64,000 nucleotides of DNA from Methylocystis sp. L43. Its GTDB lineage: Bacteria > Pseudomonadota > Alphaproteobacteria > Rhizobiales > Beijerinckiaceae. The notes beneath the pieces are model-generated. The model was not told where the DNA came from and did not search any database. It was given only the letters and a program-made list of their open reading frames with translations. Position numbers and translations under genes: made by a program. Positions 62,332-64,000 of the stretch are shown one piece after another. Each line of letters opens with the position of its first letter. The first letter of the stretch is position 1. The DNA lies in assembly GCF_015709525.1 (NCBI RefSeq), contig NZ_JADNRA010000019.1, forward strand, positions 34,967 to 98,966, in the 5' to 3' direction.

Positions 62332-62904
62332 TTAATTCCGATCAGTGGTCAACTTCGCTGCTGGCCTCTGCGTGCTCGAATTCGTCCAACGCCATATGAA
62401 TCGAGTCGTTCTGTTCCATGTGAGGGGCTCGCCAATTATTCCGGGAAACAATATTCGTAACCGCTCGGTCTGAAGACGAATATGCGCCAACCCATCGGCC
62501 GCATCGAAGACTGGAGCGAACTGCGGAGTAGTATGATGTTGATAAAGTGTCCGCTGTTCAACCAAGGCTAACACCAACGATTCACGTAAAGCTCCGAGAT
62601 CCACTGAATTGCTTCCAAGTGCAGCATCTAACCAACACAATAGCCATATTCCACTCGAACCAAATGACTCGCTGGTCCGGAATGCGCGATGATCAGATGC
62701 CGAGGTGTGGCTTAACAGTTCTGGGGGTGAACCGACCACCAACGGGTCAACCCATATTCCGACAAACTCTTCGTTGTGCTCTTCATGAATTGTCGGGAAT
62801 CGGGCGTCCCGAAACACTAGAAACTCTCGAGCTTCCCTGCAAGCGCGAGGAATATCATTGTCAGATCGAACCAAGAGCAGAAGGCACTTGTCGAAGTGTC
62901 CCAT
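62332..62904 (-). CDS. Unknown 190-residue protein downstream of the fhcD stub
   Basis: The ATG at 62904 is chosen because AGAGGAGG lies 8 nt upstream; the frame stays open further upstream into the fhcD stub, but that part is a different sequence. The product begins MGHFDKCLLLLVRSDNDIPRA and contains EEHNEEFVGIWVDPLVVG and SSGIWLLCWLDAALGSNSVD. No membrane span, signal peptide or known motif is seen. Base composition is more A/T-rich than in fhcA. I do not recognise the family. Confidence 0.55.
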   Translation of the reverse strand: MGHFDKCLLLLVRSDNDIPRACREAREFLVFRDARFPTIHEEHNEEFVGIWVDPLVVGSPPELLSHTSASDHRAFRTSESFGSSGIWLLCWLDAALGSNSVDLGALRESLVLALVEQRTLYQHHTTPQFAPVFDAADGLAHIRLQTERLRILFPGIIGEPLTWNRTTRFIWRWTNSSTQRPAAKLTTDRN

Positions 62905-63024
62905 CGGAGCAGCCTCCTCTTCATTCACTTCTAAAGTCCGTCCCGTGTGGCGCCCGAAGAGCGCCCATCGATTACAAGCGCATCGTTGCCACGCCCTGTC
63001 CCGCGAGTGCCTATGTCGCCGATA

Positions 63025-63111
63025 GCTCACGCGCATGCCCGTCCCGCTCATGGGGAAGGCTTCGGCGAAATTGTCGTCTATCGTCACGCCGTTGCGAATT
63101 ATATCCGGCAT
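63025..63111 (-). pseudogene. fhcD: 5' stub of fhcD (formyltransferase)
   Basis: An ATG at 63111 overlaps the end of fhcA and starts MPDIIRNGVTIDDNFAEAFPM, the N terminus of formylmethanofuran:tetrahydromethanopterin formyltransferase (FhcD/Ftr). The similarity ends after about 29 of roughly 300 residues and the frame runs on into unrelated sequence. The remaining 270 residues are missing, so no formyltransferase can be made from this copy. Confidence 0.75.
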
Positions 63112-64000
63112 GGAACCTCCGCAAAGGTGTCCTTGTGCGGCAGCGCCGCGTCGGGCACGTCGAAAATGCTGCGCGGCAGGCCGTAAAGCTCGTCGTAATA
63201 GGAATCGAGGCGCTTCGTGATCTGCCCATCGTAACGCGGGCGAATATGCAGCGTCTTGCCGCGCGTGTAATGCGAGACTTGGCCATCGCGCACGACGAGA
63301 GCGCCATCCTTGAACACGAGGGCCGCGCGCCGGAACATGCCGGCGACGTCGCGTCCAGGCTTATAAACGGCGATGTCGGCGACGGCGCCGGGACTGAGCC
63401 GGCCGCGATCGACGAAGCCAAAGAGCTTCGCGGCGCCGGAGCGGCTCATCTGCGCGATTTCGTAAAGCGTGTATTCGCGCGAAATCGACGGCAGCGTGGT
63501 GTGCTCCAGCACCTCAGCCGGAAGGCGCGCAAGATGCTGCGCGCGAAGATCGGCGCTCATCAGCAGCGCGAAGAGTTCCGGATAGGTCGTGAAGGGACCG
63601 CCGTTCGGATGGTCGGTGGTGAAGAACACCTGCTCAGGATTTTCAATGAGCAGGAAGAGCTCCAGGCCCGCCGCCCATTGGATGGCGTTGTAGTAATTTG
63701 AAACCTTATAGACGTAGGGCACGATGCCGCCGCCATTGGCGTCGCCGTCGAAGATCGCGCCTTTCTTCGGAATCGCGCCGGGAAGGCTGTTGAACTGTTT
63801 CAGAACGTCGGACGAGATCGTCACCGTGTCCGAGAACATCACTTGGCCGACGTCGACGCTCACATTCTTATTGGCGTTGATCTTCTCGGCGAAGAGCGCG
63901 CCGGCCGACGAGAAGCCGTTCTTGCCTTCCTTGCCATAGGCGTAGAACTGCACATGGGCGAGATGCAGCGGCAGCCCCTGCGCCGCGTCGATCGTGGCGA
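63099..64000 (-). CDS. fhcA: Formyltransferase/hydrolase complex subunit A, C-terminal part
   Basis: Open frame of 300 codons running off the right edge; the family is about 550 residues, so roughly the C-terminal half is present. LPLHLAHVQFYAYG, VSVDVGQVMFSDTVTISSD, FFTTDHPNGGPFTTYPELFALL (with the conserved Asp-His) and SPGAVADIAVYKPG are clear FhcA/FwdA features (amidohydrolase-like fold). The Fhc complex converts formyl-H4MPT to formate in methylotrophs. In known clusters fhcA is followed by fhcD, which here is only a stub. Confidence 0.9.
   Translation of the reverse strand, partial: ATIDAAQGLPLHLAHVQFYAYGKEGKNGFSSAGALFAEKINANKNVSVDVGQVMFSDTVTISSDVLKQFNSLPGAIPKKGAIFDGDANGGGIVPYVYKVSNYYNAIQWAAGLELFLLIENPEQVFFTTDHPNGGPFTTYPELFALLMSADLRAQHLARLPAEVLEHTTLPSISREYTLYEIAQMSRSGAAKLFGFVDRGRLSPGAVADIAVYKPGRDVAGMFRRAALVFKDGALVVRDGQVSHYTRGKTLHIRPRYDGQITKRLDSYYDELYGLPRSIFDVPDAALPHKDTFAEVPCRI

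Noticed and set aside
1..64000. CRISPR arrays
   Set aside because: No regularly spaced direct repeats were seen; the only strong repeats are the collagen-like tract and one 14-bp tandem pair.

Overview
The window looks like part of the chromosome of an alphaproteobacterial (type II) methanotroph, most likely Methylocystis or a close relative. The evidence is a particulate methane/ammonia monooxygenase-family operon in the order A-B-C (the pxm type), a formyltransferase/hydrolase gene (fhcA) of tetrahydromethanopterin-linked C1 metabolism, a crotonyl-CoA carboxylase/reductase of the ethylmalonyl-CoA pathway, and Calvin-cycle-type sugar phosphate genes, all with alphaproteobacterial-style codon use. 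Identifications come from reading the protein sequences; no database search was run.

Layout. (1) 1-18.6 kb is the tail half of a P2-like contractile-tailed prophage: tail completion, Gp37-like, baseplate V, W and J, tail protein I, a large structural protein, two tail-fibre cassettes, a TIM-barrel-like protein, sheath, tube, a frameshifted tail-assembly chaperone, tape measure, U, X, D and a Dam methylase. Head genes, lysis genes and integrase are not in view. (2) 19.1-22.2 kb holds a KaiC-like double ATPase overlapping a hybrid histidine kinase. (3) 22.6-27.3 kb is a tight cbbP-cbbT-fba-rpe operon without RuBisCO genes, followed by tRNA-Gln. (4) 27.4-35.6 kb is an accessory region with recombinase and IS scars and small stress-type genes (DUF5132-like, cupin, CsbD), plus an MltF-like lytic transglycosylase and a DUF2252 protein. 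(5) 35.6-39 kb encodes a P-type cation ATPase fused to an extra membrane segment and an OmpA-like peptidoglycan-binding domain. (6) 40.2-47 kb is the pxm region: a secreted SMP-30/royal-jelly-like protein, a divergent LysR regulator, pxmABC, a tautomerase and an enolase-superfamily enzyme. (7) 47-50.8 kb has an IS256 scar, a tandem universal stress protein, a truncated Kef-type antiporter and a membrane protein. (8) 50.9-57.6 kb is an EmrB/NodT/EmrA-type tripartite efflux operon with two NhaR-like LysR regulators. (9) 57.8-64 kb holds ccr, an unpaired cysD, bioA, a His-rich secreted protein, an unknown gene, a 5' stub of fhcD and the 3' half of fhcA.

The most unusual items are the P-type ATPase-OmpA fusion, the pxm operon with attached isomerase/enolase-family genes, the fhcD stub directly after fhcA, a canonical -1 slippery heptamer in the phage tail chaperone gene, and the two phage fibres with related tips on different shafts. 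Many of the larger intergenic gaps (27.4-29.1, 34.9-35.6, 47-48.3, 49.9 and 62.9 kb) contain gene or IS fragments, so insertion and deletion have clearly shaped the accessory parts of this segment.
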